Assembly: GCA_013816595.1 (NCBI GenBank)
Contig: JACDEB010000007.1
Span: 1-45,271 of the forward strand
Length of the DNA: 45,271 bases
From: Sphingomonas sp.
GTDB taxonomy: Bacteria > Pseudomonadota > Alphaproteobacteria > Sphingomonadales > Sphingomonadaceae
Direction of reading: 5' to 3'
The notes beneath the pieces were generated by a model, which was given only the letters and a program-made list of their open reading frames with translations, did no database searches and had not been told where the DNA came from. Positions within the stretch are counted from its first letter, which is position 1; every line of letters starts with the position of its first letter. Shown here piece after piece: positions 32,509 to 41,418 of the stretch. The translations under genes were made by a program, and so were the position numbers.

Positions 32509-33134
32509 TTGTCGGCGCTGGTTCTCAGCGGTCAGAAGTTCGAAGCATCCATGCGCCAGCAAGTACTTGATCCACTGGCGATGACAGATAGCGCGTGGAC
32601 CGAGCCCGAAGAGCGATTCCCCCGGCTTGCCACCCCTTATGAGGTGGGTCCGGATACCAAGCTTCGGCCCAAGACGAGCGAGCAGAAGCGGCAGCTCAAT
32701 TTCAGCGACCGCAAGCTGACGATGGGTGGGGCCGGACTGGCCGCGACCGCCGATGATTATATGCGGTTCGCCCGGATGATGCTTGGCCACGGAGCACTGA
32801 ACGAAGTTCGCATCCTCAAGCCATCGACCGTGCGATTGATGACCACCGACCAGCTTGATCCCAAGATGACCGACCGATGGTGGCTCCCGACCAAAGCCAA
32901 TTCGGGTTCGACCTGTTCGTGCGTACCGGCGAAGCCAAGACGAAAGCGGAAAATCGCGGCGCGAGCGGCGAATTCTTCTGGGACGGCGCATGGTCGACCT
33001 TGTTCTGGGTCGATCCGGCGAACGACATGGCCGTGGTGTTTCTCGTCCAGAAGGACCCCTACGACTTTTCGCTCCACCATGACATTCGCCGGGCGGTTTA
33101 CGGAGCGGATTACGTCGGTCCCGCCGGCAATTAG
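32509..33134 (+). pseudogene. Serine hydrolase (beta-lactamase family) remnant, truncated and frameshifted
   Basis: The frame from 32509 reads SGQKFEASMRQQVLDPLAMT, then FPRLATPYEVGPDTKL and MGGAGLAATADDYMRFARMM, all typical of the C-terminal two-thirds of class C beta-lactamase-like hydrolases. The N-terminal part with the catalytic SXXK is absent. At about 32,870-32,895 the family sequence moves to another frame (FGFDLFVRTGEAKTK, then GEFFWDGAWSTLFWVDPAND, ending at 33,134). A frameshift is therefore present as well as a 5' truncation. Without SXXK and YXN the product cannot be active. It is a dead gene, flanked on the left by unassigned sequence. Confidence 0.85.
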
Positions 33135-33189
33135 GCAGTCAGCAAACCGCGGTTGAACCCGCTCGGTCCAATTCCCATATCCCAACCGG

Positions 33190-34143
33190 ATGGGGGCAAT
33201 TCAAAGCATCGACGTTCGGCTGGAGCCCGGCCACGAGGGCTGGCGGCTCGACCGCGCTCTGGCGGCGGCGGTCCCGACCCTGTCGCGGGAGCGGATCAAG
33301 GTTCTGATCAAGAGTGGCGCCGTGGCCCAGGACGGAGCGCTTGTCCGCGATCCCGCAATCAAGGTCCACGGCGACGAGGCGCTGACCCTCGCCATCCCCG
33401 AACCGGCACCAGCGCATAATGAAGCGCAGGATATTCCGCTGTCCATCATCTTCGAAGACGAGCATCTGCTGGTGGTGGACAAGCCCGCCGGCCTGGTCGT
33501 CCACCCCGCGGCCGGCAATTTCGACGGCACCCTGGTCAATGCACTGCTCCACCATTGCCACGGCAGTCTGTCGGGGATTAGCGGAGTGGCCCGGCCCGGG
33601 ATCGTTCACCGCATCGACAAGGACACGTCGGGCCTGCTGGTCGTGGCCAAGACCGATGTCGCTCATGAAGGCCTCGCAAGGCAATTCGCCGACCATTCAA
33701 TCGAACGGCGTTACAAAGCGATCGTGTCAGGAACACCGGCGCGGTCCAAAGGCTCGGTCGACGCCCCGCTGGCGCGCTCGTCACACGACCGAAAGAAGGT
33801 CGCAATCGTTAAGGATGGACGTGGGAAACGTGCCGTAACGCACTGGAGTATCGAGAAAGTCTTTCGCGATGCGGCAATGGTTGAATGCCGGCTGGAAACC
33901 GGGCGAACGCATCAGGTGCGGGTTCACATGGCATCGATCGGCAATCCGTTGCTTGGCGATCAGGTTTATGGCCGGGCACCGCATCAGCGGGTCCGCGAAT
34001 TGCTCCAGCGGCTCGATTTCAAGCGGCAGGCGCTGCACGCGGCCGAATTGGGGTTCATCCACCCGGTGACGAAGGCACGGATGGCGTTCACATCGCCACT
34101 GCCCGCGGACATGCAGCAACTGTTCACCGCACTTGGTGTATAG
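33190..34143 (+). CDS. rluD: RluA-family pseudouridine synthase, RluD-like
   Basis: Turns uridines into pseudouridines, in RluD's case in helix 69 of 23S rRNA. The N-terminal S4 domain (RLDRALAAAVPTLSRERIKV, then LIKSGAVAQDGALVRD) leads into the catalytic domain with LLVVDKPAGLVVHPAAGN and the active-site HRIDKDTSGLLVVAKTD (Asp143). Later motifs are CRLETGRTHQVRVHMASIGN and PLLGDQVYG. It is 317 residues, full length. The RluD assignment over RluC rests on the S4 domain, position next to rpoH and overall wording, so the substrate site is inferred. rpoH follows 57 bases downstream on the same strand. Confidence 0.92.
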   Translation: MGAIQSIDVRLEPGHEGWRLDRALAAAVPTLSRERIKVLIKSGAVAQDGALVRDPAIKVHGDEALTLAIPEPAPAHNEAQDIPLSIIFEDEHLLVVDKPAGLVVHPAAGNFDGTLVNALLHHCHGSLSGISGVARPGIVHRIDKDTSGLLVVAKTDVAHEGLARQFADHSIERRYKAIVSGTPARSKGSVDAPLARSSHDRKKVAIVKDGRGKRAVTHWSIEKVFRDAAMVECRLETGRTHQVRVHMASIGNPLLGDQVYGRAPHQRVRELLQRLDFKRQALHAAELGFIHPVTKARMAFTSPLPADMQQLFTALGV

Positions 34144-34200
34144 GGTTTAACACGCTAGGGCGGCATGCTGCCTGACGGCACAAGGGAGCGAAGACGACAC

Positions 34201-35109
34201 ATGGCTGCTAAACGAGGAATCGTCTCGATCCCCGCGTCCGGTGGGGAAGCTGGGCTCAATCGCTATTTGAGCGAAATCAAGAAATTCCCGATCCTCGCCC
34301 CCGAGGAAGAATATATGCTCGCCAAACGCTGGCGTGAGCATGAGGACACCGAGGCTGCGGCAAAGCTGGTCAATTCCCACCTTCGCCTCGTGGCCAAGAT
34401 CGCCATGGGCTATCGCGGCTACGGCCTGCCAGTCAGCGAGCTGATCAGCGAGGGCAATATCGGCCTGATGCAGGGTGTGAAGAAATTCGAGCCCGATCGC
34501 GGCTTCCGCCTCGCCACTTATGCGATGTGGTGGATCCGCGCCTCGATCCAGGAATTCATCCTGCGCAGCTGGTCGCTGGTCAAGATGGGCACCACCGCGG
34601 CGCAGAAGAAGTTGTTTTTCAACCTGCGCCGGATGAAGAATCAGATCGACGCCTTTGAAGACGGCGACATGAAGCCCGCCGACGTCACCAAGATCGCAAC
34701 CGATCTGGGCGTCACCGAGGCCGAGGTCATCAGCATGAACCGCCGCATGGCGATGGGCGGCGACACCAGCCTCAACGCTCCGCTGAAAGGCGATGAAGGG
34801 GCCGAGAACCAATGGCAGGACTTCCTCGTCAGCGAAGCCCCGCTGCAGGATGAGATCATCGCCAACGACGAGGAAAGCCGTGTCCGCCACGATCTGTTGG
34901 TGTCGGCGATGGATTCCTTGAACGACCGCGAAAAGCACATCCTCGCCGAGCGCCGGCTGGCCGACGATCCTAAGACGCTCGAGGAACTGAGCCAGGTCTA
35001 TGGCGTCAGCCGCGAACGCATCCGCCAGATCGAAGTGCGCGCGTTCGAGAAGTTGCAGGCGGCGCTGCTGCGCCTCGCCGGCGAACGCAGATTGCTCCCG
35101 GCTTTTTAA
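34201..35109 (+). CDS. rpoH: Heat-shock sigma factor RpoH (sigma-32)
   Basis: Directs RNA polymerase to heat-shock promoters. Region 2 is LVNSHLRLVAKIAMGYRGYG, LPVSELISEGNIGLMQGVKK and FRLATYAMWWIRASIQEFIL. The RpoH box follows as AAQKKLFFNLRRMKNQ, which marks sigma-32 rather than the housekeeping sigma. Region 4 is LAERRLADDPKTLEELSQVY and GVSRERIRQIEVRAFEKLQA. It is 302 residues from the ATG at 34201; 12 further upstream codons are unlikely. GGGAGCG lies about 12 bases before. Alphaproteobacteria often have two rpoH genes; only one is in view. Confidence 0.96.
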   Translation: MAAKRGIVSIPASGGEAGLNRYLSEIKKFPILAPEEEYMLAKRWREHEDTEAAAKLVNSHLRLVAKIAMGYRGYGLPVSELISEGNIGLMQGVKKFEPDRGFRLATYAMWWIRASIQEFILRSWSLVKMGTTAAQKKLFFNLRRMKNQIDAFEDGDMKPADVTKIATDLGVTEAEVISMNRRMAMGGDTSLNAPLKGDEGAENQWQDFLVSEAPLQDEIIANDEESRVRHDLLVSAMDSLNDREKHILAERRLADDPKTLEELSQVYGVSRERIRQIEVRAFEKLQAALLRLAGERRLLPAF

Positions 35110-35276
35110 CGTTCCGTAAGTCGATTATCGATCAAAGCGCGCTGGTCGTCGCCGGCGCGCGCCGAGCCCCTTGCATAATGCGTAAATCCGTTCGACGGTG
35201 AAATCTTCAACCTGCGCGAGAGCGCACCTCCGCAGCGACTCGCGCGCCCGTTAAGCCGGACGAAGGAGAGTCGCAC

Positions 35277-37313
35277 ATGTCGGACAATGGCGCTGGAGCA
35301 ACCAAAGGTACTCGAGTCATCGCGCTGGTGGGACCCGCTGGCGCGGGAAAAACCAGTCTGGCCGAAGCGATGTTATATGCGGCGGGAAAGACCGACCGAT
35401 TGGGCTCCACGGCCAATGGTTCGAGCATTGGCGATTTCAGCCCCGAAGCGCGGGCGCGCGGCGGATCGACCGAAACCAACCTCTATCATTTCGACTATTT
35501 GGGCGATCATTTCGCGATCCTCGACTGCCCCGGATCGATCGGTTTCGCGGCTGATGGCGCGCGGGCGCTGGCGATCGCCGATGTCGCGATCGTCGTCGTC
35601 GATCCCGACCCCGCCCGGGCGCCGCTCGCCGCTCCCGCCCTGCGCGCGCTCGACGAGCTTGGGATCCCGCACATCATCTTCGCCAACCGCATCGACCAGG
35701 CGCATGGCCGGATCCGCGACCTGCTCGCTGCGCTTCAGCCGATGAGCGTGTCGCCGCTGATCGCCCGCCAAGTGCCGATCCGCGAGGGCGAGAAAGTCAC
35801 CGGGTTCTTCGATCTGGCACTCGAACGCGCGTTCAAATATCGTCCCGGCAAGGAAAGCGAGCGGATCGACATTCCAAGCGATGCCCAGGGCCGCGAGGCC
35901 GAGGCGCGCACCCAAATGCTCGAACAATTGGCCGACCATGACGACGAACTGCTCGAACAATTGTTGATGGACCAGGTCCCGGCGCCCGAAAAAGTGTTCC
36001 AGGACCTGGCCCGCGAAACCGGCGAGAATCTCGGCATTTCGGTATTGTTCGGTTCGGCCAGCAGCTCGTGGGGCGTGCGCCGGCTGCTCAAGGCATTGCG
36101 CCACGAAGTGCCTGGCCCCGATGCCGCCGCCCGCCGCCTCGACGTCACCAGCGCGTCGATGTACGTGTTCAAGGTCGTTCATGGAGCGATCGGGCGCCTG
36201 GCCATGACCCGAGTGCTCGGCGGGCCTATCCGCGAGGGCGCGGAGCTCAAGGCCGCGGATGGTGCGACCGCCCGATTGGCCGCGCTGTTCAGCGTCCAGG
36301 GAGAAAGGACCCAGAAGCTCAATGTCGCGTGCCCCGGCGACGTCGTCGCGGTGGCCAAGGTCGATCACGCCAAAGCCGGCGAATGGCTGACCACCGGGGC
36401 GCTTCCGCCGCCGATCGACATCGCCTTTCCGGCGCGCAATTGCGCCCAGGCGATCGAGCCCGCCGACCGCAAGGACGATGTCAAATTGTCCGGCGCCCTG
36501 CAGCGGCTTCAGGAGGAAGATTGCGCATTGGTCATCGAACATGACGATGCCAATCACGAATTGCGGCTGCGCGGGATCAATGACGAACATCTCAACACCG
36601 TAGTCGCGCGATTGAAACGGCGCTTCGGAGTCGAGGTGAAAAGCCACGCGCCGGCGATCGGCTATCGCGAATCGATCCGCCGTCCGGTCACCCAGAAAGG
36701 CCGCCACAAGAAGCAATCGGGCGGTCACGGCCAGTACGGCGACGTGATCATCGAAGTCCGCCCGCTGGCGCGCGGCGAGGGCTTTCGCTTCGAGGAGAAA
36801 ATTCACGGCGGAGCGATCCCCAAACAATATATTCCCGCGGTCGAGGACGGTATTAAGGAAGCGATGGTCAAGGGCCCGCTCGGGTTCGAAGTGGTCGATT
36901 GCGCGGTGACCTTGACCGACGGCAGCTACCATAGCGTCGACAGCTCCGAACTGGCGTTCCGGCTCGCCGGGCGAATGGCGATGCACGAAGCGCTCCAGGC
37001 GGCGCAACCGCATTTGCTCGAACCGATCCACAAACTCACCATCGTATGCCCGTCGAGCGCCACCAGCCGGATCACCTCGGCGGTTGCGGGACGGCGCGGG
37101 CAGATGCTCGGAATGACACCGCGCGATGGCTGGAACGGCTGGGATAGGATCGAGGCATTATTGCCCGAAGCGGAACTGACCGGGCTCGAGGCGGAGCTTC
37201 GCTCGCAGAGCCAGGGCCTGGCCTCCTATGAGGCGGAATTCGACCATTTGTCCGAACTCAACGGGACGCTTGCCGACAAGGTCGTCCAGCCGCGCGAGTC
37301 CGAGCCGGCTTAA
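35277..37313 (+). CDS. EF-G-like translation GTPase paralogue
   Basis: Has the domain order of elongation factor G but is not the main FusA. The G domain has P-loop LVGPAGAGKTSLAEAM (about 19-27), DCPG at about 83-86 and NRID at about 137-140 in place of NKXD. The switch I segment reads ARGGSTETNL instead of the near-invariant RGITI. Domains II to V follow; domain IV has QKGRHKKQSGGHGQYGDVII, EKIHGGAIPKQYIPAVEDGI and GFEVVDCAVTLTDGSYHSVD. It is 678 residues, slightly short. Such paralogues occur in many sphingomonads and their role is not settled. GAAGGAGAG precedes the ATG. No str operon genes are near. Confidence 0.9.
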   Translation: MSDNGAGATKGTRVIALVGPAGAGKTSLAEAMLYAAGKTDRLGSTANGSSIGDFSPEARARGGSTETNLYHFDYLGDHFAILDCPGSIGFAADGARALAIADVAIVVVDPDPARAPLAAPALRALDELGIPHIIFANRIDQAHGRIRDLLAALQPMSVSPLIARQVPIREGEKVTGFFDLALERAFKYRPGKESERIDIPSDAQGREAEARTQMLEQLADHDDELLEQLLMDQVPAPEKVFQDLARETGENLGISVLFGSASSSWGVRRLLKALRHEVPGPDAAARRLDVTSASMYVFKVVHGAIGRLAMTRVLGGPIREGAELKAADGATARLAALFSVQGERTQKLNVACPGDVVAVAKVDHAKAGEWLTTGALPPPIDIAFPARNCAQAIEPADRKDDVKLSGALQRLQEEDCALVIEHDDANHELRLRGINDEHLNTVVARLKRRFGVEVKSHAPAIGYRESIRRPVTQKGRHKKQSGGHGQYGDVIIEVRPLARGEGFRFEEKIHGGAIPKQYIPAVEDGIKEAMVKGPLGFEVVDCAVTLTDGSYHSVDSSELAFRLAGRMAMHEALQAAQPHLLEPIHKLTIVCPSSATSRITSAVAGRRGQMLGMTPRDGWNGWDRIEALLPEAELTGLEAELRSQSQGLASYEAEFDHLSELNGTLADKVVQPRESEPA

Positions 37314-37317
37314 GCGG

Positions 37318-37396
37318 CGTCATTGCTAGCGGCCGCGGCCCGCGCGGCAATCCAGTTCTCACGCTGCTGGATTGCTTTGCCGTGCTCGCAATGACG
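37318..37396. repeat. Palindromic intergenic repeat, CGTCATTGC type
   Basis: CGTCATTGC at 37318-37326 is the reverse complement of GCAATGACG at 37388-37396. Inside it GCAATCCAG at 37347-37355 is the reverse complement of CTGGATTGC at 37367-37375. Nested arms of this kind (CGTCATTGCGAG...GCAATCCAG) are a common intergenic repeat in sphingomonad-like genomes. It fills most of the gap between the EF-G-like gene and the flippase gene and may act as a terminator or mRNA stabiliser for the former. Confidence 0.8.
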
Positions 37397-37421
37397 AGAC
37401 TCTTACCTTAGACGCGCATCC

Positions 37422-38723
37422 ATGAGGCACTGGTTTAGGGACCAGCATTTCCGGTCGCTGCTCAAAAACAGCAGCTATCTCGCCATGTCGCGCGGGATTG
37501 CGGCGGTGTGTTCGCTGGCGACCCTGGCGTTTGCCGGCCGCGGACTTGGGGTGATGCTGTTCGGGACATTGATTCTGATCACCAGCTATGTCCGGGCAGC
37601 GAGCGGAATCGCCAAGTTCCAGTCGTGGCAGCTGATCGTCCGGTACGGCGGACAAGGCCTCGCCGCTGGCAATCCCGAACAATTCAAGTCCTCGACCGGC
37701 TTCGCCGCCGCACTCGACATCGTCAGCGGCCTGATCGGGATGCTGCTTGCGGTCATGATCCTGCCACTGGTCGCCGGCTGGGTCGGCATCGACCGCCAAT
37801 ATTGGTGGCTCGCCATCCTCTATTGCACGCTGCTTCCGACCATGGGTGCGGCCAGCCCCAACGGCGTGCTTCGGGCGCTCGACCGGTTCGATCTGATCAG
37901 CTGGTCGGGAACGCTGGCGCCGATCATGCGCGCGATCCTCTCGGGAATCGCGTTCCTCTACGACGCTCCGCTGGCTGCCTATGTCGCAATCTGGTTCGTC
38001 AGCGACATGGCTGGCGACATGTATCAATGGTTTTTGGCATGGCGCGAACTGAGGCGGCACGATTTGCATGTCGGAATTCGCCCGACGCTCAAGCCGACCA
38101 CGCTTCCCGGGGCGTGGAAATTCGCCATCCAGATCAACCTCGCGGTCGGCGTCCAGACGGTTTGGGGACCGATCGCCCGGCTCGCGGTCGGGGGTTTGCT
38201 GGGGCCGACCGGAGCGGCATTCTTCCGCATTGCCTCGAGCCTCGCCGACAGCGCTCAGAAGCCCGCGGATATGCTCGGCAAGGCCTTTTATCCACAAGTT
38301 GTCCGGATGGACTTCACGTCCAAGAAACCGTGGAATCTGATGCTCCGCGGCAGTGCCTTCGCGATGATTGTTGCGGTCATCGCGGTTATCGGTCTGTTGC
38401 TCGGCGGAAAGCCGCTTATCGGCGCCTTGTTCGGCAAGGATTTCCTTGGCGCTTACACCCCGCTTTTGGTGCTTATCCTGGTGCCGGTCCTCGGCGTGAT
38501 CAGCTTTCCCCTCGGGCCGATGCTCTACGCGCTTGGCCGCGGCGGCGGGCCGCTCAAGGCCAAGATCATCGCCAGCGCGGTGTTCTTCGCCGTTCTTGCC
38601 CCCTTATGTTGGAGGTTCGGCGTAGTCGGCGCGGCGGTGGCGCTGGTGCTTGCTACAGCGGTCAATCTGGCGATCATGCTGATGCTGGTGTTCGGTGAAT
38701 ACCGCCAGGTGCGAAAGGGGTGA
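37422..38723 (+). CDS. Polysaccharide/lipopolysaccharide flippase-like protein
   Basis: A MATE-like polysaccharide transport protein (Wzx/RfbX type), with about 12 membrane helices over 433 residues. Recognisable stretches are FRSLLKNSSYLAMSRGIAAV, LGVMLFGTLILITSYVRAAS, AIQINLAVGVQTVWGPIARL and GKAFYPQVVRMDF. It should turn lipid-linked glycans from the inner to the outer leaflet. Its stop overlaps the GTG start of the ELM1-type gene as GTGA. It lies near the Kdo operon on the other strand, so this part of the window is devoted to envelope glycans, but no polymerase gene is visible. Confidence 0.87.
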   Translation: MRHWFRDQHFRSLLKNSSYLAMSRGIAAVCSLATLAFAGRGLGVMLFGTLILITSYVRAASGIAKFQSWQLIVRYGGQGLAAGNPEQFKSSTGFAAALDIVSGLIGMLLAVMILPLVAGWVGIDRQYWWLAILYCTLLPTMGAASPNGVLRALDRFDLISWSGTLAPIMRAILSGIAFLYDAPLAAYVAIWFVSDMAGDMYQWFLAWRELRRHDLHVGIRPTLKPTTLPGAWKFAIQINLAVGVQTVWGPIARLAVGGLLGPTGAAFFRIASSLADSAQKPADMLGKAFYPQVVRMDFTSKKPWNLMLRGSAFAMIVAVIAVIGLLLGGKPLIGALFGKDFLGAYTPLLVLILVPVLGVISFPLGPMLYALGRGGGPLKAKIIASAVFFAVLAPLCWRFGVVGAAVALVLATAVNLAIMLMLVFGEYRQVRKG

Positions 38724-39703
38724 ACGGCCCGCGCATCTGGCTGCTTCTGGGCAAAAGGCGCGGCGATAATAACCAGCTGCTGGCTTTGGGTGAGGCCCTC
38801 GGAGTCCCGTTCGAAACGCGGACCATCCATTACCATATATTGGCGCGGCTGCAGATGAATATATTCCCGGTCGGTCTCGGGCATGTCACCGCCGACGCCC
38901 GCTCCTGGCTGAAGCCGCCGTGGCCCGATCTGGTGATCGGAATCGGCCGCCGAACGGTCCCCGTGGCGCGCTGGATCAAGCGCCAGAATGAAGGCCGCAC
39001 GCGGATAGTCCGACTGGGCCATCCGCGCGCGGCAAACCGGTTGTTCGACCTGGTCATAACCACCCGACAATACCCGGTTCCAGATGGCGACAATGTGCTT
39101 CGCCTGCCGCTGGCGATGAACCGCTTTCATGTCCCGCCTAAGCCGACGCTGGCCGAAACGGCGTTGATCGAGCGGTGGCCGCGCCCGCATCTGCTGCTGT
39201 CGCTCGGCGGCACGGCGCCGATGTGGCGGCTCGATATGGCGGCGCTTGGCGATGCTCTGCGCACGCTGACCGAGCGCGTCAGGATCAACGGCGGGACCGT
39301 GATCGCAATCGGCAGCCCGCGCACGCCCGACGTCGCGCTCGACCTGGTTCGAAGCACCGACGGCGTGGTTCTGATCGATCCCGGCGAGCTGCGCTATCCG
39401 GTCGCTCTGGCCAATGCCGACGAGCATTTTGTCACCGCCGACAGCGTCTCGATGATTTCCGAAGCCATACTCACCGGCAAGCCCGTCGGCCTAATTCCGG
39501 TTGAGCCCGACGCGCGGGGCCGGCGCCGGCTTGGGTCCGATCCGGCGACAACCAAAGTGCGCGACCCGCGGCGCTTCTGGCGCGACGTCGCGGCGCGCGG
39601 ACTGGTCGGTAGTGTGGACAAACCCAAAAGCGGAAAGTTCGAAGAGCCGGTTGCGATGGCCGTCGCCGCTCTGAAACAGCGGCTAGGCAGCTTGTTCGAT
39701 TAA
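38720..39703 (+). CDS. ELM1/GtrOC1-family putative glycosyltransferase
   Basis: Belongs to the family named after plant mitochondrial fission protein ELM1, whose bacterial members look like GT-B glycosyltransferases. Support comes from IWLLLGKRRGDNNQLLALGE at the N-terminus, WPDLVIGIGRRTVPVARWIK, RIVRLGHPRAANRLFDLVIT, LLLSLGGTAPMWRLD, and the ADEHFVTADSVSMISEAILT segment. It is 327 residues. The start is a GTG at 38720 that overlaps the flippase stop, with GAAAGGGG inside the flippase gene as ribosome site. Co-translation with the flippase suggests a role in making the glycan it moves. Its last 21 bases overlap the convergent glycosyltransferase gene. Confidence 0.87.
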   Translation: MNGPRIWLLLGKRRGDNNQLLALGEALGVPFETRTIHYHILARLQMNIFPVGLGHVTADARSWLKPPWPDLVIGIGRRTVPVARWIKRQNEGRTRIVRLGHPRAANRLFDLVITTRQYPVPDGDNVLRLPLAMNRFHVPPKPTLAETALIERWPRPHLLLSLGGTAPMWRLDMAALGDALRTLTERVRINGGTVIAIGSPRTPDVALDLVRSTDGVVLIDPGELRYPVALANADEHFVTADSVSMISEAILTGKPVGLIPVEPDARGRRRLGSDPATTKVRDPRRFWRDVAARGLVGSVDKPKSGKFEEPVAMAVAALKQRLGSLFD

Positions 39704-40561
39704 CGCCCAGCCGCGATAGCGCTCGATCAGATCGAGGCTGTCGTGGCGGATATGTTTGGCCGCCATCTCGCTCACCAGTTCGTCCTTGGTCAGGACGCCG
39801 CCATCGACCATCTCGGCCAACAGCGCATAAATGAACGCCTCCTGGCGCTGGTCGGGATGCGGTTCGTAGCGCCGATTGACGAAGCGGCGGAAGAGGTCGA
39901 GCGGGCCGCTTTCGCGCAAGGTGTAATCGACCGGAAGCCCACTCTTCCACGGTTGCGTCCGGCGCTTTGTGGTGTGGAGAATTCCGGTTCCGGGTTCGAG
40001 CCGGTCGAAGCTGTTCCATTTTGGCGGAAGCGCGGCGATGGTCGAGCGATCCTCATATTTGAGCTGCATCCACTCGACATAATCCAGGTCGCGGGCGAAC
40101 AAACGGTCGAGCAAGGGTTCGAAATCCCAATGCTCAAGCTGCGCGCAATCGAGCAGCATCACCGAGGTTGCGATATAATCGGGATCCTTATTGTGCCCCG
40201 GCCGCGGCACCGCTGCGATCGCCTTGCCGCCAAGGTCATGGTCGAACAACAGTTCGGCGACATCGGCGACACCGAAACAATCGGGATCGGTGACCAGTGC
40301 CCGCCCCTTGAACCCCATCAACGTCGGCGGTGCGAAGCGCAGCGGAGTGAAACTCTGGAGGTCGTCGGGGTCCCAGCCGCGGACATGGCCGCCGCGCAGG
40401 ATCGACTGGCCCGGCTGCATCAGCCGCGGATAATCCGCAGCGTCCATGATGTGGACATCAAAGTCGCCGGAGCGCTTGCTGTTCCTGGAATAGCTGAAGG
40501 CGGAAATCTTCGCCCCGAGCATCTGCCGCGCATTGGCCTGGATGAAGACCGTCGGCCTCAT
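39683..40561 (-). CDS. Putative GT-A type glycosyltransferase
   Basis: I do not recognise a named gene. The 292-residue protein looks like a nucleotide-sugar transferase of the GT8-like fold: [20 protein letters not shown] at the N-terminus, [20 protein letters not shown], and [20 protein letters not shown], where Asp92-Pro-Asp94 fits the DXD metal motif. Later stretches such as [20 protein letters not shown] and [20 protein letters not shown] fit an acceptor-binding half. There is no signal peptide. Its ATG overlaps the kdsA stop as ATGA, so it is the last gene of the Kdo operon, and a role in adding sugars near the Kdo/lipid A core is a fair inference. The DXD assignment is by eye. Confidence 0.72.
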   Translation of the reverse strand: MRPTVFIQANARQMLGAKISAFSYSRNSKRSGDFDVHIMDAADYPRLMQPGQSILRGGHVRGWDPDDLQSFTPLRFAPPTLMGFKGRALVTDPDCFGVADVAELLFDHDLGGKAIAAVPRPGHNKDPDYIATSVMLLDCAQLEHWDFEPLLDRLFARDLDYVEWMQLKYEDRSTIAALPPKWNSFDRLEPGTGILHTTKRRTQPWKSGLPVDYTLRESGPLDLFRRFVNRRYEPHPDQRQEAFIYALLAEMVDGGVLTKDELVSEMAAKHIRHDSLDLIERYRGWALIEQAA

Positions 40562-41409
40562 CCGGTCATTTCCTCAAACCCTGCCTCCTTCACCCGCCGG
40601 TCGATGTCGACCAGCGTCGTGAGCAGGCTTTCCATGCGCTCGAGCGGCCACGCATTGGGACCGTCGGACAAGGCATTGGCGGGATCGGGATGGGTTTCCA
40701 TGAACAGGCCCGAAATCCCGGTCGCGACCGCGGCGCGCGAAAGCACCGGAACGAACTCGCGCTGCCCACCGCTCGATGTCCCCTGCCCGCCCGGCAATTG
40801 CACCGAATGGGTCGCGTCGAAGACCACTGGGCAGCCTGTTTCGCGCATGATCGCGAGGCTGCGCATATCGCTCACCAGATTGTTGTAGCCGAAGCTTGCG
40901 CCGCGTTCGCACACCATGATGTTGGCGCCGTCACCGCCGGCCGCGATCGCGGCGCCGCGCGCCTTGTCGACGACATTGACCATGTCGTGCGGGGCCATGA
41001 ACTGGCCCTTCTTGATGTTGACCGGCTTGCCGGCGCTGGCGACGGCGTGGATGAAATCGGTCTGGCGGGCGAGGAACGCCGGGGTCTGGAGCACATCGAC
41101 GACCTCGGCGACCGGCTTGACCTGTGGGATGTCGTGGACGTCGGTCAGGATCGGCACGCCAAGTTCGTCTCGGACACGGGCGAGAATTTGCAGCCCCTCG
41201 TCCATTCCGGGGCCGCGAAAGCTCTGGTCGCTCGACCGATTGGCCTTGTCGAACGAGGATTTGAAGATGAACAGGATGCCGAGCTTGTCGGTGATCGCTT
41301 TGAGCGTTTCTGCCGTCCGCACCTGCAATTCGTAGTTTTCGACGACGCACGGGCCGGCGATGAGGAAGAGCGGCTGGTCGAGCCCGATGTCGCGTCCGAG
41401 GAGTTTCAT
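40558..41409 (-). CDS. kdsA: Kdo-8-phosphate synthase, metal-dependent class
   Basis: Condenses arabinose-5-phosphate with phosphoenolpyruvate to Kdo-8-phosphate, the second dedicated Kdo step. The start [20 protein letters not shown] and [20 protein letters not shown] are diagnostic, with [32 protein letters not shown] and [20 protein letters not shown]. Cys21 in GPCVVE is the residue that binds metal in the metal-dependent class (metal-independent enzymes have Asn here). The enzyme is therefore expected to need a divalent metal. It is 283 residues, full length. It lies 9 bases after the HAD gene and overlaps the following glycosyltransferase gene as ATGA. Confidence 0.97.
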   Translation of the reverse strand: MKLLGRDIGLDQPLFLIAGPCVVENYELQVRTAETLKAITDKLGILFIFKSSFDKANRSSDQSFRGPGMDEGLQILARVRDELGVPILTDVHDIPQVKPVAEVVDVLQTPAFLARQTDFIHAVASAGKPVNIKKGQFMAPHDMVNVVDKARGAAIAAGGDGANIMVCERGASFGYNNLVSDMRSLAIMRETGCPVVFDATHSVQLPGGQGTSSGGQREFVPVLSRAAVATGISGLFMETHPDPANALSDGPNAWPLERMESLLTTLVDIDRRVKEAGFEEMTG

Positions 41410-41418
41410 GAAGCCTGT

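Noticed and set aside
32059-32991. Minus-strand open frame of 310 codons over the broken serine hydrolase
   Set aside because: Most of it mirrors the amidase and the hydrolase remnant. Only the stretch near 32,260-32,450 is ambiguous and is noted as unassigned.
35373-37031. Minus-strand open frame of 552 codons
   Set aside because: It is the mirror of the EF-G-like gene, which has clear motifs; the mirror frame has none.
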